A DNA stretch of 7,520 bases from Lachnospiraceae bacterium (GCA_003453515.1 DMLD01000211.1:1-7520), one strand, 5' to 3'; counted from the stretch's first letter, positions 1-7,331 are shown. Made by a program: numbers and translations. Notes: generated by a model not told the origin, from the sequence alone.

Positions 1-5
1 TGCCA

Positions 6-1664
6 TCACTTAAGTATGGCACCGTTGCTGCCGGATGTGACCGAATTGGCATATCTTAGCAGATAACCATCCTTGACTCTCGGCTCTCTCGGTGTCCACG
101 CCTTGCGACGGTTTTCAAGCTCCTCGTCGGAAACCTTTACATTCAAGGTATTGGCAGGTATATCGATCGAGATAATATCTCCCTCCTCGATGAGAGCAAT
201 AGGTCCGCCTACAGCCGCCTCCGGTGAGATATGTCCTATCGAAGCGCCTCTGGACGCTCCGGAGAATCTTCCGTCAGTGATAAGCGCAACGCTGGAGCCA
301 AGCCCCATTCCGGCAATTGCAGAGGTAGGATTGAGCATTTCTCTCATGCCCGGACCACCCTTTGGGCCCTCATAGCGGATGACCACTACATCTCCTTCAA
401 CTATGTCACCGCCCTTTATCGCTGCTATGGCATCCTCTTCGCAGTCAAATACTCTCGCCGGTCCCTCGTGTACCATCATCTCGGGAACGACCGCCGAACG
501 TTTTACAACGCCTCCGTCCGGAGCTATATTTCCCTTGAGAACTGCTATACCTCCGGTCTCCGAATACGGATCATCGATCGGACGTATGATCTCGGAATCA
601 AGATTTCTTACGTTTTCTATATTCTCCTTAACTGTCTTGCCTGTTACGGTGATGATATCCGTATACAGAAGTCCCTTCTTGTCAAGCTCATTCATTACGG
701 CATATACACCGCCCGCTTCATTGAGCTGTTCCATATATGTATGCCCCGCCGGTGCCAGATGACACAGATTCGGAGTCTTTGCGGAGATCTCATTGGCTAT
801 GTCAAGATTTAAGTCCACACCCGCCTCATGCGCTATCGCAGGAAGGTGCAGCATAGTGTTTGTAGAGCAGCCAAGAGCCATATCAACGGTCATCGCATTT
901 AAAAATGCCTTCTCGGTCATGATATCTCTCGGGCGGATATTTTTCTTATACATCTCCATAACAGCCATACCGGCGTGCTTTGCAAGCTTGATCCTGTCTG
1001 AGTATACGGCAGGTATCGTGCCGTTGCCCCTAAGTCCCATACCAATCGCCTCTGTCAGGCAGTTCATCGAGTTTGCGGTGTACATTCCCGAGCACGAGCC
1101 GCATGTCGGGCACGCGTGCTGTACGAAATCATCTACCTGCTCCTCACTCATCTTGCCGGCAGCGTGAGCTCCGACTGCCTCGAACATGGATGAAAGCGAT
1201 GTTCTCTTGCCCTGGACATGTCCGGCAAGCATTGGTCCCCCGCTGACAAAAACCGTAGGTACGTTTACCCTTGCAGCTGCCATGAGAAGTCCCGGAACAT
1301 TTTTATCACAGTTTGGCACCATCACAAGTGCGTCAAATGCGTGAGCTCTTGCCATACACTCCGTAGAGTCGGCGATCAGATCCCTCGTTACAAGTGAATA
1401 CTTCATCCCCACATGTCCCATGGCGATACCGTCACACACTGCTATCGCAGGGAACACTATAGGCGTACCGCCTGCCATGGCAACGCCGAGCTTCACTGCC
1501 TCAACTATCTTGTCGATATTCATGTGTCCCGGCACGATCTCGTTATACGAGCTTACGATCCCGACCAACGGTCTTTCAAGCTCCTCCTTAGTCATACCGA
1601 GAGCGTTAAAAAGCGATCTCTGCGGTGCAGTCGCCATTCCTTTTTTCACACTGTCACTGTTCAT
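6..1664 (-). CDS. ilvD: Dihydroxy-acid dehydratase
   Basis: Catalyses dehydration of 2,3-dihydroxy-isovalerate and 2,3-dihydroxy-3-methylvalerate to the 2-keto acids, the shared third step of valine and isoleucine synthesis (and source of the leucine precursor). Cytoplasmic iron-sulfur enzyme of the IlvD/Edd family. Seen: 552 aa, the usual short-form length; VCDGIAMGH (C77), PNCDKNVPG (C119), [10 protein letters not shown] (C185, C188, C191), and near the C-terminus GRFSGASRG (S468, S471). Residue 46 in IVPGHMN is Gly, where [2Fe-2S] members have Cys. Start: ATG at 1664 lies 9 nt after GGAGG (1674-1678). An in-frame GTG at 1673 directly abuts that site and is too close to be used. Lies 15 nt behind leuB, so very likely the same transcript. 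Its TGA overlaps an ATG at 6-4 (TGATG), so another gene may follow past the left edge. Identity is secure; the cluster type is inferred. Confidence 0.97.
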   Translation of the reverse strand: MNSDSVKKGMATAPQRSLFNALGMTKEELERPLVGIVSSYNEIVPGHMNIDKIVEAVKLGVAMAGGTPIVFPAIAVCDGIAMGHVGMKYSLVTRDLIADSTECMARAHAFDALVMVPNCDKNVPGLLMAAARVNVPTVFVSGGPMLAGHVQGKRTSLSSMFEAVGAHAAGKMSEEQVDDFVQHACPTCGSCSGMYTANSMNCLTEAIGMGLRGNGTIPAVYSDRIKLAKHAGMAVMEMYKKNIRPRDIMTEKAFLNAMTVDMALGCSTNTMLHLPAIAHEAGVDLNLDIANEISAKTPNLCHLAPAGHTYMEQLNEAGGVYAVMNELDKKGLLYTDIITVTGKTVKENIENVRNLDSEIIRPIDDPYSETGGIAVLKGNIAPDGGVVKRSAVVPEMMVHEGPARVFDCEEDAIAAIKGGDIVEGDVVVIRYEGPKGGPGMREMLNPTSAIAGMGLGSSVALITDGRFSGASRGASIGHISPEAAVGGPIALIEEGDIISIDIPANTLNVKVSDEELENRRKAWTPREPRVKDGYLLRYANSVTSGSNGAILK

Positions 1665-1673
1665 ACCATTCAC

Positions 1674-1678
1674 CCTCC
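1674..1678 (-). promoter_or_regulatory. Ribosome binding site deciding the ilvD start
   Basis: GGAGG on the minus strand, 9 nt before ATG 1664 and only 1 nt after the leuB stop codon (1682-1680). It rules out the GTG at 1673, which has no spacer. The tight packing suggests that leuB and ilvD translation are coupled. Confidence 0.85.
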
Positions 1679-1679
1679 G

Positions 1680-2768
1680 TTAATTGCAGATCCTGTCTGC
1701 TATCGCATCACCCATTTCACTGCATCCAAGCTCCTTCATACCATCACTCATGATATCTCCGGTCCTGAGTCCGTCAGCCAGCACACTTTTCACTGCTGTC
1801 TCGATGGCGTCAGCCTCCTTGTAAAGATCAAAGGAATACCTCAGCATCATAGCGACCGAAAGTATCGTGGCTATGGGATTTGCCTTGTTAAGTCCGGCTA
1901 TATCCGGAGCCGATCCGTGGCTTGGCTCATACAGACCGAATTTCCCTTCAGCCAGAGACGCTGACGGAAGCATCCCAAGGGACCCCGTCGTCATAGATGC
2001 CTCGTCCGAGAGAATATCTCCAAACATGTTCTCCGTCACTACCACGTCGAACTGCTTCGGATCCGATACCATCTCCATCGCAGCGGCATCCACCAGCATA
2101 TCGGAAAGCTCGACATCGGGATAATCCCTTCCGACATCGGCTACCGTCTTTCTCCAAAGCCTTGATGTATCAAGCACATTTGCCTTATCAACACTTACGA
2201 CCTTTTTGCTTCTGACCTTCGCTATCTCAAATGCCTTCACGGCTATGCGCCGTATCTCGCTCTCGGTGTAAATACAGGTATCGGCGGCTCTCATTTCACC
2301 GTCGACCTCCTTTGTATACCTGTCTCCGAAGTAAAGACCGCCGGTCAGCTCCCTTACGATCACGTAGTCAAAGCCTCCCTTGGATCTCTCACTCTTAAGC
2401 GGGCAGGCGCCCTCGAGCTCTTCAAAAAGGATCGCGGGTCTCAGATTGCAGAAAAGTCCCAGTCCCTTTCTGATCTTGAGAAGTCCCGCTTCGGGTCTTT
2501 TTTCCGGCGGAAGCTCATACCAGCTGTCGACACCGACTCTTCCGCCTACTGCACCGAGAAGCACTGCATCGGCAGCCTTGGCTCTCTCCAGTGTTTCATC
2601 AGTGAGAGGGTCGCCGAATTTATCTATCGAGCAGCCGCCCATATAGAGTTCCTCGTATTCAAACTCATGTCCATAGACCTCTCCGATGCGGTCAAGAACC
2701 TTTCTTGCCTCAGTTATGATCTCCGGACCTATCCCGTCTCCCGGGATCACCGCTATATGATATTTCAT
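1680..2768 (-). CDS. leuB: 3-isopropylmalate dehydrogenase
   Basis: Oxidises and decarboxylates 3-isopropylmalate to 2-ketoisocaproate with NAD+, the third step of leucine synthesis; cytoplasmic, normally a homodimer with Mg2+ or Mn2+. Seen, numbered from the ATG at 2768 (362 aa, normal length): [11 protein letters not shown] at the N-terminus; R100, R110 and R139 (in RELTGG) for substrate binding; Y146 in LYFGD; K195 in DKANVLD; metal-binding D227, D251 and D255 ([14 protein letters not shown]); and the NAD-binding stretch [12 protein letters not shown]. An in-frame ATG at 2780 would add MGDG. It has a possible AGGA 10 nt upstream (2791-2794), whereas ATG 2768 fits the family N-terminus; the choice is open. 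leuC and leuD are not next to it: the upstream gene is a peptidase. First gene of a leuB-ilvD operon with its own consensus promoter; no room for a T-box leader. Confidence 0.97.
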   Translation of the reverse strand: MKYHIAVIPGDGIGPEIITEARKVLDRIGEVYGHEFEYEELYMGGCSIDKFGDPLTDETLERAKAADAVLLGAVGGRVGVDSWYELPPEKRPEAGLLKIRKGLGLFCNLRPAILFEELEGACPLKSERSKGGFDYVIVRELTGGLYFGDRYTKEVDGEMRAADTCIYTESEIRRIAVKAFEIAKVRSKKVVSVDKANVLDTSRLWRKTVADVGRDYPDVELSDMLVDAAAMEMVSDPKQFDVVVTENMFGDILSDEASMTTGSLGMLPSASLAEGKFGLYEPSHGSAPDIAGLNKANPIATILSVAMMLRYSFDLYKEADAIETAVKSVLADGLRTGDIMSDGMKELGCSEMGDAIADRICN

Positions 2769-2829
2769 GCCATCACCCATACCTTCGTGATCCTATGCTA
2801 TGATCCGAAAGCCTTTCTACTTATACTTA

Positions 2830-2849
2830 TGTCTCAAAACACTGAAACA
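2830..2849 (-). repeat. Imperfect inverted repeat over the predicted leuB transcription start
   Basis: Read on the minus strand: TGTTTCA, six bases, then TGAGACA. The 7-bp arms match at six positions; the remaining pair is a G-U wobble in RNA. The predicted start (about 2845) lies inside it, so it could be a repressor operator or a short hairpin at the mRNA 5' end. It does not match the CodY box well. Function is inference; a repeat this short could be chance. Confidence 0.35.
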
Positions 2850-2851
2850 AA

Positions 2852-2880
2852 ATTATATAATAAACTTTCTTTCATGTCAA
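2852..2880 (-). promoter_or_regulatory. Consensus sigma-A promoter for leuB-ilvD
   Basis: Perfect -35 TTGACA (2875-2880) and perfect -10 TATAAT (2852-2857) with an exact 17-bp spacer on the minus strand. The peptidase stop TGA (2877-2879) lies within the -35 hexamer. Transcription should start near 2845, giving a leader of about 65-75 nt. I find no terminator between the peptidase and leuB, so some read-through is also possible. Confidence 0.88.
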
Positions 2881-5516
2881 GACCATATACGAGTACGGTT
2901 TTTGGGCGCGATGTACTCGGCATCCCCGTTCTTTATACCGAACACATCATAGAATTCGTCCATCATCTGCACAGGAAGGTCTCCTCGCAATCCGGGTGCT
3001 CCATGCTCATCCTCACTGTACTGCTCGAGGGTATACCTGTCATCCATCCAAAACCTTGTCTGCTGTCTGAAGTACTCCTTCAGCGCTTCAGCTCCGTATT
3101 TTTCCTTTACAACATTTTTGACGATCTCAACGCCGCTTATATCTGCCATGTTCTCATCAAGAGTCTTATTCCCATCCTGATAATAAATGATCTCCTTTGC
3201 CTTATCGTAGTAAACCGAATAGTTCTCCGCAAGCTTGATTATCTTGTCGGTGATCGCCTTGTACTTCTCCTCGTCCTCACTGCTGATCCACTTCTTGAGC
3301 TCACCGTCCTTGTTGTACCTGCTTCCTTTGTTGTCAAACGCATGTCCTATCTCATGTCCGATGGCAAACCCGATCCTTCCGTAATTGTACACATCATCAT
3401 TCTTGTGATATGATTCATCCGATATTATCCCCGCCAATATTTTGAAGCTGTTTGACGGCGCCAAGTAAAACGCATTTGCATCCATAGGTGAGAGATCATC
3501 GTATTTTACATATCCCCATCCTGCTTCCTTTGCGGTCTCAATTACTCCGTATTTTTTGACATTTGCTCTAAGGATATCTCCCTTCGCACTGTTGACATTG
3601 GAATAAATATCTCCGCCCTCCGATGCACTCTTTAAGTCGACTCCGGTCACATATTCGGACATATCGTCCGGCTTAAACAACTCAAAATTCATATTATTGA
3701 TCTTATCGAGAGCTCCCTCCCTGGTGCTCTCTGACATCCATGGGCAATTTGCGATCGCGCTTTTGTAGCCCTCGACCACATTTTTTACATACTCCTCGAT
3801 ATCATCATGTACCTCCTTGGTCAGATATTTTTCGGAGTATACATCCGTAAGATCCCATGCAAAGGTTGATCTCATTTCGTCGATAGCTCTGTTCTCGTAG
3901 TCCGCTTCGATCTCGGCATCGGTCTTTTTGTTGACCGCATCTGACATCAGCTCATTGTACCTGACTGCCGCCTTATATCCGGACAGTGTCTTAAATGCAT
4001 AGCCGTAAGCATAGTTAAATTTTATGATCTGACGGATCATCTCGACATCCTGAGTTTCAAGCAGCTCCTCTATGTTCATAAAATAAGCTGATAACGGAAT
4101 ATATACAAAGGTATTGGGCTTTATTCCAAGCCTTGTCAATGCCGTCGCAGGCCGAAGCCACGTAAAGCTGGTATTGAGATCTCTCACATACGGCACAGCG
4201 GAATTATATCCGTACTTTGCCATAAGCTTATTGAATTCCTTCTCCGAATTCGCCTCCTTAAGAATATCTGTCTGCGACTTCTCGGGTGTCATCAAACGAA
4301 GACCCTTCATGACTATCGGAGCATTCTTTTTGATCTCCTCATCAGACTCTCCGCTTATCTTGAGGACCTCATATACGACCGCTTCCAACGCCTTGTACTT
4401 CTCGGAGGATGTATTGTCAAACTCCGAGCGGGATGAAAGCCTTTGAAACGCGGGAACAGATGGTATGACAGCGTATGTGATCTCGTTGCCCTTGCCCTCA
4501 GTCCTCAAGACCATGATATCTATACCAAACAGGCCTCTCTCTCCATCAGCCAAAAGATTATTGCTTGCCTCGATAAGCTTTATCACGTTATTTGCTTCAT
4601 CCAGCTCCTTCAGCGCCCCGGCTATACCGGCACGGATCTTTGCTGCCTTTGTCTCCTCGTTTTCATCGTAAACAGATATGATCGAATACAGCACATCCTC
4701 CGGTGTGTTGTCTGCAAACGCAGAGCTGCTTTGCTTCCTGTATTCATCCACGATCGCATCAACGTTATCATCAACCTCATCTGTCACCTGTTCGTATCCG
4801 CTGTACGCTTCCTTTGACGGATCTATATCTATTCCGAGCTCCTTCAATTCCTTCAGTCTTTTTGTACGCTCAGCCTCGTACAGACTGTCCTTTTCATCGA
4901 TGTTTGTACGATCTTTATAAACCTTAACGGTCGCAGTGAGCTTCTTATTATTTGAAGTCTTTATGGTGATCTTTGCCGTACCCTCTGATACTCCCTTCAC
5001 TACTCCGGTTTTTCCGATGACCTTGGCTACCTTTTTATTTGAAGATGTATAAGTAAGTGCGGATGTGTCGAGCTCGTCCGTTCCGACAACAGCGGGACGC
5101 ACTCCTACCGCACCGCCAACATATGTGACATATGTGTTTTTGAGCATCATAAGCTCCTGATTTTTACGGGTCACCTTTACGGTACAGGTATACTTTTTCT
5201 TCCCGACCTTCGCTCTGATCTTTGCCGTGCCGGGAGCCTTTGCCTTTACCGTTGCCTTCAGGGACTGTTTATTGAATGAAACGGAGGCGACCTTCTTTTT
5301 CGAGGATGTCCACTTCGCTTTCTTTGCATTTTTCTTACTTATATTTTTAAGCTTCAAAACAGAAGTCTTGCCGACCTTTAGGTTCAATTTGGTCTTTGAA
5401 AGCTTGACCGTACCCGCTGCCACAGCCTCTGTTCCCGATACATCCCCAGCGTACAGGCTCGTAGCTGCCATAGCAAAAATGACCATCACTGCCGACACTT
5501 TTCTCATCTTATACAT
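2877..5516 (-). CDS. Secreted M13 (neprilysin/PepO-like) zinc metallopeptidase with two N-terminal Big2 Ig-like domains
   Basis: Predicted extracellular zinc endopeptidase; M13 enzymes usually cut short peptides. Seen in 879 aa: signal peptide at residues 1-23 (basic MYKMRKV, hydrophobic stretch, likely cut after SLYA); lysine-rich Ig-like domain about 36-116 and a second about 121-200, each ending in the Big2 pattern (G-TAKI...VKV); a linker; M13 N-terminal region about 265-625; catalytic region about 678-877. Active site: NAFY (N681), HEIGH with zinc ligands H721 and H725 and base E722, ENMAD with third ligand E788 and D792, and H838/R844 in HGAPGLRGD, like the neprilysin substrate-binding His/Arg. 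The C-terminus RIWS resembles the family's conserved Trp end. HEIGH has Gly where HEITH is common. No LPXTG, SLH or lipobox is seen, so retention on the cell is open; basic Ig domains might bind wall polymers (inference). Start ATG 5516 has AAAGGAG 6 nt upstream. Substrate is unknown. Confidence 0.93.
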   Translation of the reverse strand: MYKMRKVSAVMVIFAMAATSLYAGDVSGTEAVAAGTVKLSKTKLNLKVGKTSVLKLKNISKKNAKKAKWTSSKKKVASVSFNKQSLKATVKAKAPGTAKIRAKVGKKKYTCTVKVTRKNQELMMLKNTYVTYVGGAVGVRPAVVGTDELDTSALTYTSSNKKVAKVIGKTGVVKGVSEGTAKITIKTSNNKKLTATVKVYKDRTNIDEKDSLYEAERTKRLKELKELGIDIDPSKEAYSGYEQVTDEVDDNVDAIVDEYRKQSSSAFADNTPEDVLYSIISVYDENEETKAAKIRAGIAGALKELDEANNVIKLIEASNNLLADGERGLFGIDIMVLRTEGKGNEITYAVIPSVPAFQRLSSRSEFDNTSSEKYKALEAVVYEVLKISGESDEEIKKNAPIVMKGLRLMTPEKSQTDILKEANSEKEFNKLMAKYGYNSAVPYVRDLNTSFTWLRPATALTRLGIKPNTFVYIPLSAYFMNIEELLETQDVEMIRQIIKFNYAYGYAFKTLSGYKAAVRYNELMSDAVNKKTDAEIEADYENRAIDEMRSTFAWDLTDVYSEKYLTKEVHDDIEEYVKNVVEGYKSAIANCPWMSESTREGALDKINNMNFELFKPDDMSEYVTGVDLKSASEGGDIYSNVNSAKGDILRANVKKYGVIETAKEAGWGYVKYDDLSPMDANAFYLAPSNSFKILAGIISDESYHKNDDVYNYGRIGFAIGHEIGHAFDNKGSRYNKDGELKKWISSEDEEKYKAITDKIIKLAENYSVYYDKAKEIIYYQDGNKTLDENMADISGVEIVKNVVKEKYGAEALKEYFRQQTRFWMDDRYTLEQYSEDEHGAPGLRGDLPVQMMDEFYDVFGIKNGDAEYIAPKNRTRIWS

Positions 5517-5522
5517 ATATGA

Positions 5523-5529
5523 CTCCTTT
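5523..5529 (-). promoter_or_regulatory. Ribosome binding site of the M13 peptidase
   Basis: AAAGGAG on the minus strand with a 6-nt spacer to ATG 5516. This favours MYKMRK as the start over the internal Met 4. Confidence 0.8.
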
Positions 5530-5557
5530 CATCGATGCGTTGCTGATCAATGTGACA

Positions 5558-5586
5558 ATATTATCATACTGACGGGCTTTAGTCAA
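5558..5586 (-). promoter_or_regulatory. Sigma-A promoter for the M13 peptidase
   Basis: Minus strand: -35 TTGACT (5581-5586), 17-bp spacer, -10 TAATAT (5558-5563) preceded by TGA, giving an extended -10 (TGn). Predicted start near 5551, leader about 35 nt. Confidence 0.78.
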
Positions 5587-5599
5587 GAACACCCCGTTG

Positions 5600-5663
5600 T
5601 GTAATGATAAATTTTTCGTGCATTTATCGCAATTCTGTAATAGAATGGTAATATATCATTACA
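5600..5663. repeat. Inverted-repeat cluster in the divergent intergenic region
   Basis: TGTAATGATA at 5600-5609 is the exact reverse complement of TATCATTACA at 5654-5663 (10-bp arms, 44 nt apart). Between them GATAAAT (5606-5612) pairs with ATTTATC (5622-5628), and GTAAT (5648-5652) pairs with ATTAC (5658-5662). GTAAT recurs at 5601, 5637 and 5648. The set lies upstream of the peptidase -35 and across the rightward -10, so it could bind a regulator of both genes. The DNA is AT-rich, so part of this may be chance. Confidence 0.4.
5646..5654 (+). promoter_or_regulatory. Probable extended -10 promoter for the DUF218 gene
   Basis: TGG followed by TAATAT (5649-5654) gives the TGn extended -10 form. 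The -35 position 17 bp upstream (5626-5631, ATCGCA) is poor, with three of six matches. Predicted start near 5661 leaves a leader of only about 18 nt, starting close to the ribosome binding site. TAGAAT at 5641-5646 is an alternative -10. Confidence 0.45.
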
Positions 5664-5664
5664 A

Positions 5665-5670
5665 AGAGGT
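5665..5670 (+). promoter_or_regulatory. Ribosome binding site deciding the GTG start of the DUF218 gene
   Basis: AGAGGT, one mismatch from the consensus AGGAGGT core, with an 8-nt spacer to GTG 5679. It supports a GTG start, since no in-frame ATG occurs until residue 18, inside the first membrane helix. Confidence 0.75.
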
Positions 5671-5678
5671 GCCCCACA

Positions 5679-7169
5679 GTGAAGACTCCCAAGAAATCCA
5701 TCAGATGGCTGATCATTGCATTTGCACTCATGATCGTGATAACCATGGTCGTTATGTTTTTGACGGCTGATAAATACAAAGTATATTTTCACTTAACTGA
5801 TGAGTCATATACGGATATGGATATCGAGCTTACCGGTGAAGGAAAGGTCGATGTCATTGAAAACGAGATAAACGGTGCCATGTGTATGGTCACGCTCTCT
5901 CACAGATCCTATGGAGATGTGCAGGTCAAGATCACATGCACATCATCCAACGATCCGAACAAATACTTTGCCTACTATACGAGTCTGTACGCAACAAAGA
6001 CAGGACTTATATTCGGCCCGGATATGAACTTTAACGGTTACCAGATCGTGACCGGGATCATAGCGCTGTTCCTTGGTTTCATCACCGTACTTATGTTCAG
6101 AGGCTTCCTTTTGTTTGGCAAGGCGTCCTACTATTCCTATGACAGGCTACTGTGCCTCGGACTTTCCATATACTTCTTTTTATTGACACTTATGTACCTT
6201 GTCGGGACAATTGCAGGTGTGATATACAACACCGACCTCAACGCAAGAGTTATTTGGATAATTGCCATATTTGTAAATTCACTGATAGTTTTAGGCATGA
6301 TACCATTTATCATTATATTCGGTATATGTATGACAACAAGTAACATACAGCTCATCCGTCATGAGGGCTTCAAATTTTCCAATACATTGGGCATCCTGAT
6401 CAGTGCTCTGATGCTGATCGGAAGCGTAGTTATAATCCTGTCCGTCATGATCGATCCTGTATATCTCTCTCCCGATCCCAAAGATGTTATGATCATGGTT
6501 TTCAGATCTATCACAAGCTCGATATTTGTCTACTTTATATGTATATTCATATCGTCGGAATTCTGTCTGTTCGCGGCAGCCAGGCACAAGATATCCTACG
6601 ATCAGGATTATATAATCATACTCGGCTGCGGGATCAGAAAGGACGGAACACTTTATCCGCTTCTAAAAGGAAGAGCAGACCGTGCTGCAGCATTCTATAA
6701 AAAACAGCTTGAAACAACAGGGAAAAAAGCAATTATAATTCCGTCCGGAGGCAAGGGTACGGATGAGATAATGCCGGAGGGAGAAGCCATTAAAAATTAC
6801 CTGCTGTCCATAGGCTTACCGGATGATATAATACTGCCCGAGACCAACTCAAAAAACACCTATGAAAACATAAGCTTTTCCAAAAAAATAATGGACGCCG
6901 GCAAGAAGCCGTACAAGGTCGTTATATCCACCACCAATTATCACGTATTCAGAAGCGGTATGCTCGCAACCGCCCAGGGACTGAACGTATCCGGTATCGG
7001 GAGCAAGACAAAGTGGTACTTCTGGCCCAATGCACAGGTAAGAGACTTCATCGGACTTGTTGTCGGCAAATGGAAGGTGCATCTTGTTTTTTGTGTATTG
7101 ATGATCCTAATTTCAGTGAACATGGCTAACATGGGAAATGTGTTTGAATACCTGATCAAAAATGTATAA
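5679..7169 (+). CDS. Multi-pass membrane protein with a DUF218 (YdcF/SanA/ElyC-type) domain
   Basis: 496 aa. Seen: hydrophobic helices at about 9-29, 122-140, 156-180, 190-216, 236-258 and 272-300; a DUF218 domain at about 309-463; a last helix at about 467-485. DUF218 motifs: YIIILGCGIRKDG (311-323) with LLKGRADRA after it, IIPSGGKG (353-360), GEAIKNYLL with LPETNSKNTYEN (386-397), and ISTTNYHVFRSG (416-427). Residues 30-121 form a soluble segment outside the membrane by the positive-inside rule, predicted beta-rich, with two Cys (C69, C87) that could form a disulfide. Known of the family: E. coli SanA and ElyC affect envelope barrier function and peptidoglycan-related processes, and YdcF was reported to bind S-adenosylmethionine; the chemistry is unsettled. 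Basic residues after helix 6 (ARHK) suggest the domain faces the cytoplasm, unlike SanA. Divergent from the peptidase, with its own weak promoter. Domain call firm, role unknown. Confidence 0.88.
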   Translation: MKTPKKSIRWLIIAFALMIVITMVVMFLTADKYKVYFHLTDESYTDMDIELTGEGKVDVIENEINGAMCMVTLSHRSYGDVQVKITCTSSNDPNKYFAYYTSLYATKTGLIFGPDMNFNGYQIVTGIIALFLGFITVLMFRGFLLFGKASYYSYDRLLCLGLSIYFFLLTLMYLVGTIAGVIYNTDLNARVIWIIAIFVNSLIVLGMIPFIIIFGICMTTSNIQLIRHEGFKFSNTLGILISALMLIGSVVIILSVMIDPVYLSPDPKDVMIMVFRSITSSIFVYFICIFISSEFCLFAAARHKISYDQDYIIILGCGIRKDGTLYPLLKGRADRAAAFYKKQLETTGKKAIIIPSGGKGTDEIMPEGEAIKNYLLSIGLPDDIILPETNSKNTYENISFSKKIMDAGKKPYKVVISTTNYHVFRSGMLATAQGLNVSGIGSKTKWYFWPNAQVRDFIGLVVGKWKVHLVFCVLMILISVNMANMGNVFEYLIKNV

Positions 7170-7237
7170 TTTTTATCCTTATAATCATCCTTATTTGTTT
7201 AAACTTAACAAAAAATAATAACGCCTGTTTTTTTGTG
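7170..7237 (+). other. AT-rich spacer after the DUF218 gene; no convincing terminator
   Basis: Holds an 8-bp direct repeat ATCCTTAT (7175-7182 and 7187-7194) and a weak hairpin, TTTGTT (7194-7199) with AACAAA (7207-7212) around a 7-nt loop. Neither is a GC-rich stem followed at once by a T run. A T run at 7228-7234 precedes the malQ -35. Termination before malQ is therefore uncertain. Confidence 0.4.
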
Positions 7238-7266
7238 TTGACTTTTCAGACAAATGGATGTATTAT
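7238..7266 (+). promoter_or_regulatory. Sigma-A promoter for malQ
   Basis: -35 TTGACT (7238-7243), 17-bp spacer, -10 TATTAT (7261-7266), with TG directly before the -10. Predicted start near 7273, giving a leader of about 70 nt. Confidence 0.8.
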
Positions 7267-7280
7267 TTATTTGTAGCAGT

Positions 7281-7318
7281 CGAAACTTTTCGAAACATTA
7301 TTCATAATAATTTTCGAA
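7281..7318 (+). promoter_or_regulatory. Hairpin / operator-like palindromes in the malQ leader
   Basis: TTCGAAA (7289-7295), one extra C, ATTATT (7297-7302), loop CAT, AATAAT (7306-7311), TTTCGAA (7312-7318): 13 base pairs with a single bulge. As DNA, TTTCGAAA (7288-7295) is a perfect palindrome, and CGAAA (7281-7285) pairs with TTTCG (7288-7292). It lies just downstream of the promoter. The CG-centred palindrome resembles LacI-family operators, a family that often controls maltose genes; a repressor site or an RNA hairpin are both possible. There is no T run directly after the stem, so it is not a terminator. Confidence 0.5.
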
Positions 7319-7331
7319 CACAGCAAAAATC

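Noticed and set aside
231..812. Open frame of 193 codons on the plus strand, opposite ilvD
   Set aside because: It is antisense to a clearly conserved ilvD frame, has low-complexity composition and no recognisable motif or ribosome binding site.
1665..1673. GTG at 1673 as the ilvD start
   Set aside because: It directly touches the GGAGG ribosome binding site with no spacer; ATG 1664 has a 9-nt spacer and gives the family N-terminus.
2769..2876. T-box or leader-peptide attenuator before leuB
   Set aside because: The leader is too short, has no T-box sequence or specifier hairpin, no run of leucine codons and no terminator.
2667..3413. Open frame of 248 codons on the plus strand, across leuB and the peptidase
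   Set aside because: It runs antisense across the start of leuB, its promoter and the M13 catalytic core; it shows no family motif, so it is a shadow frame.
7201..7237. Terminator from the A run (7210-7216) and T run (7228-7234)
   Set aside because: The stem would be almost only A-U pairs with a 13-nt loop and no separate U tail; the T run sits against the malQ -35.
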